Source: Citrobacter arsenatis | GTDB taxonomy: Bacteria; Pseudomonadota; Gammaproteobacteria; Enterobacterales; Enterobacteriaceae | DNA: 64,000 bases | Direction of reading: 5' to 3' | Assembly: GCF_004353845.1 (NCBI RefSeq) | Contig: NZ_CP037864.1 | Span: 1,798,001-1,862,000, forward strand | Part shown: in pieces, positions 63,749-64,000 of the stretch | Position numbering within the stretch: the stretch's first letter is position 1 | Layout of the letters: every line of letters starts with the position of its first letter | The notes under the pieces: model-generated | The model's database searches: none | The model's input: only the letters and a program-made list of their open reading frames with translations | What the model was told of the DNA's origin: nothing | Position numbers and translations under genes: made by a program

Positions 63749-64000
63749 CTCTCCAGCCTGATTGTCGTTTTGGGAACGCAACTGCAGCACAGAATCGTCC
63801 CGTCATCACCAATCGCTGATTTTTTTAGCGGACTCACTTCGCCTTCCAGCAGTCGAATTCGACAACATCCGCAAATTCCAGCCCGGCATGAATAGGGAAC
63901 CCGGATACCCTGGTTTTCCAGTTGTTCAAGCAATACCTGCTGATTATTTCCGCGAAAGGTCTGCCCCTGCCAGTCAATAAGTACCGTGGCGTCAGGCTGT
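63745..64000 (-). CDS. ycbX: MOSC-domain iron-sulfur protein YcbX, 3' part
   Basis: Only the last 84 codons are in the window; the frame is open to the edge. They encode the plant-type [2Fe-2S] ferredoxin domain, with the cysteine pattern CRAGICGCC followed by a final cysteine in LCCSC. E. coli YcbX has an N-terminal MOSC domain (outside the window) and detoxifies N-hydroxylated bases with molybdenum cofactor. One extra Cys is present where E. coli has Ser (CGCC against CGSC). Confidence 0.93.
   Translation of the reverse strand, partial: QPDATVLIDWQGQTFRGNNQQVLLEQLENQGIRVPYSCRAGICGCCRIRLLEGEVSPLKKSAIGDDGTILCCSCVPKTTIRLES

Overview
The window is a stretch of enterobacterial core chromosome. 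Most proteins are close to full-length, near-identical counterparts of Escherichia coli K-12 proteins as I remember them, and the gene order follows the E. coli ftsK-to-ycbX interval. Two differences argue against E. coli itself. The ycaN-ycaK pair is absent between ycaM and pflA, and the ssuEADCB operon lies directly beside pyrD with no fimbrial (elf/ycb) cluster between them. With the ERIC and REP/BIME repeats, this suggests a Citrobacter-like relative; the genus is an inference. No prophage, insertion sequence, CRISPR array, tRNA or rRNA gene was seen.

Layout. 1-6.3 kb: 3' part of ftsK, lolA, rarA, serS. 6.5-10.5 kb: dmsABC, anaerobic DMSO reductase. 10.6-14.4 kb: ycaC, ycaD, ycaM. 14.5-20.9 kb, minus strand: pflA, pflB, focA and ycaO, i.e. 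anaerobic pyruvate/formate metabolism with an FNR-type promoter. 21.0-28.5 kb: ycaP, serC-aroA, ycaL, cmk-rpsA, ihfB. 28.7-36.0 kb: ycaI, msbA-lpxK, ycaQ, ycaR-kdsB, a block dominated by lipid A/LPS synthesis. 36.1-45.3 kb: ycbJ, elyC, cmoM-mukF-mukE-mukB, the last three being the MukBEF condensin. 45.5-48.7 kb: ldtD, mepK, gloC. 48.7-54.6 kb, minus strand: aspC, ompF, asnS, pncB. 54.8-57.4 kb: pepN. 57.5-61.8 kb, minus strand: ssuEADCB, sulfur scavenging from alkanesulfonates. 62.0-64 kb: pyrD, zapC and the 3' end of ycbX.

Themes. Chromosome organisation and segregation recur (FtsK, MukBEF, IHF-beta, RarA), as does envelope construction (LolA, MsbA, LpxK, KdsB, ElyC, LdtD, MepK, OmpF, YcaL). 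Anaerobic respiration and fermentation (DmsABC, Pfl/FocA) are each preceded by an FNR-like box. LdtD and MepK, which make and cut 3-3 peptidoglycan cross-links, are neighbours.

I found no convincing undescribed multi-gene system; all intact reading frames belong to known families. The observations worth checking are intergenic: two ERIC elements in same-strand spacers, a run of three hairpins before ihfB, REP elements at three convergent gene junctions, an SD-sequestering hairpin before ycaI, perfect inverted repeats near dmsA and ycaM, a NadR-type operator at pncB, and internal repeats in the FtsK linker. Comparisons with E. coli are from memory, not from a search.
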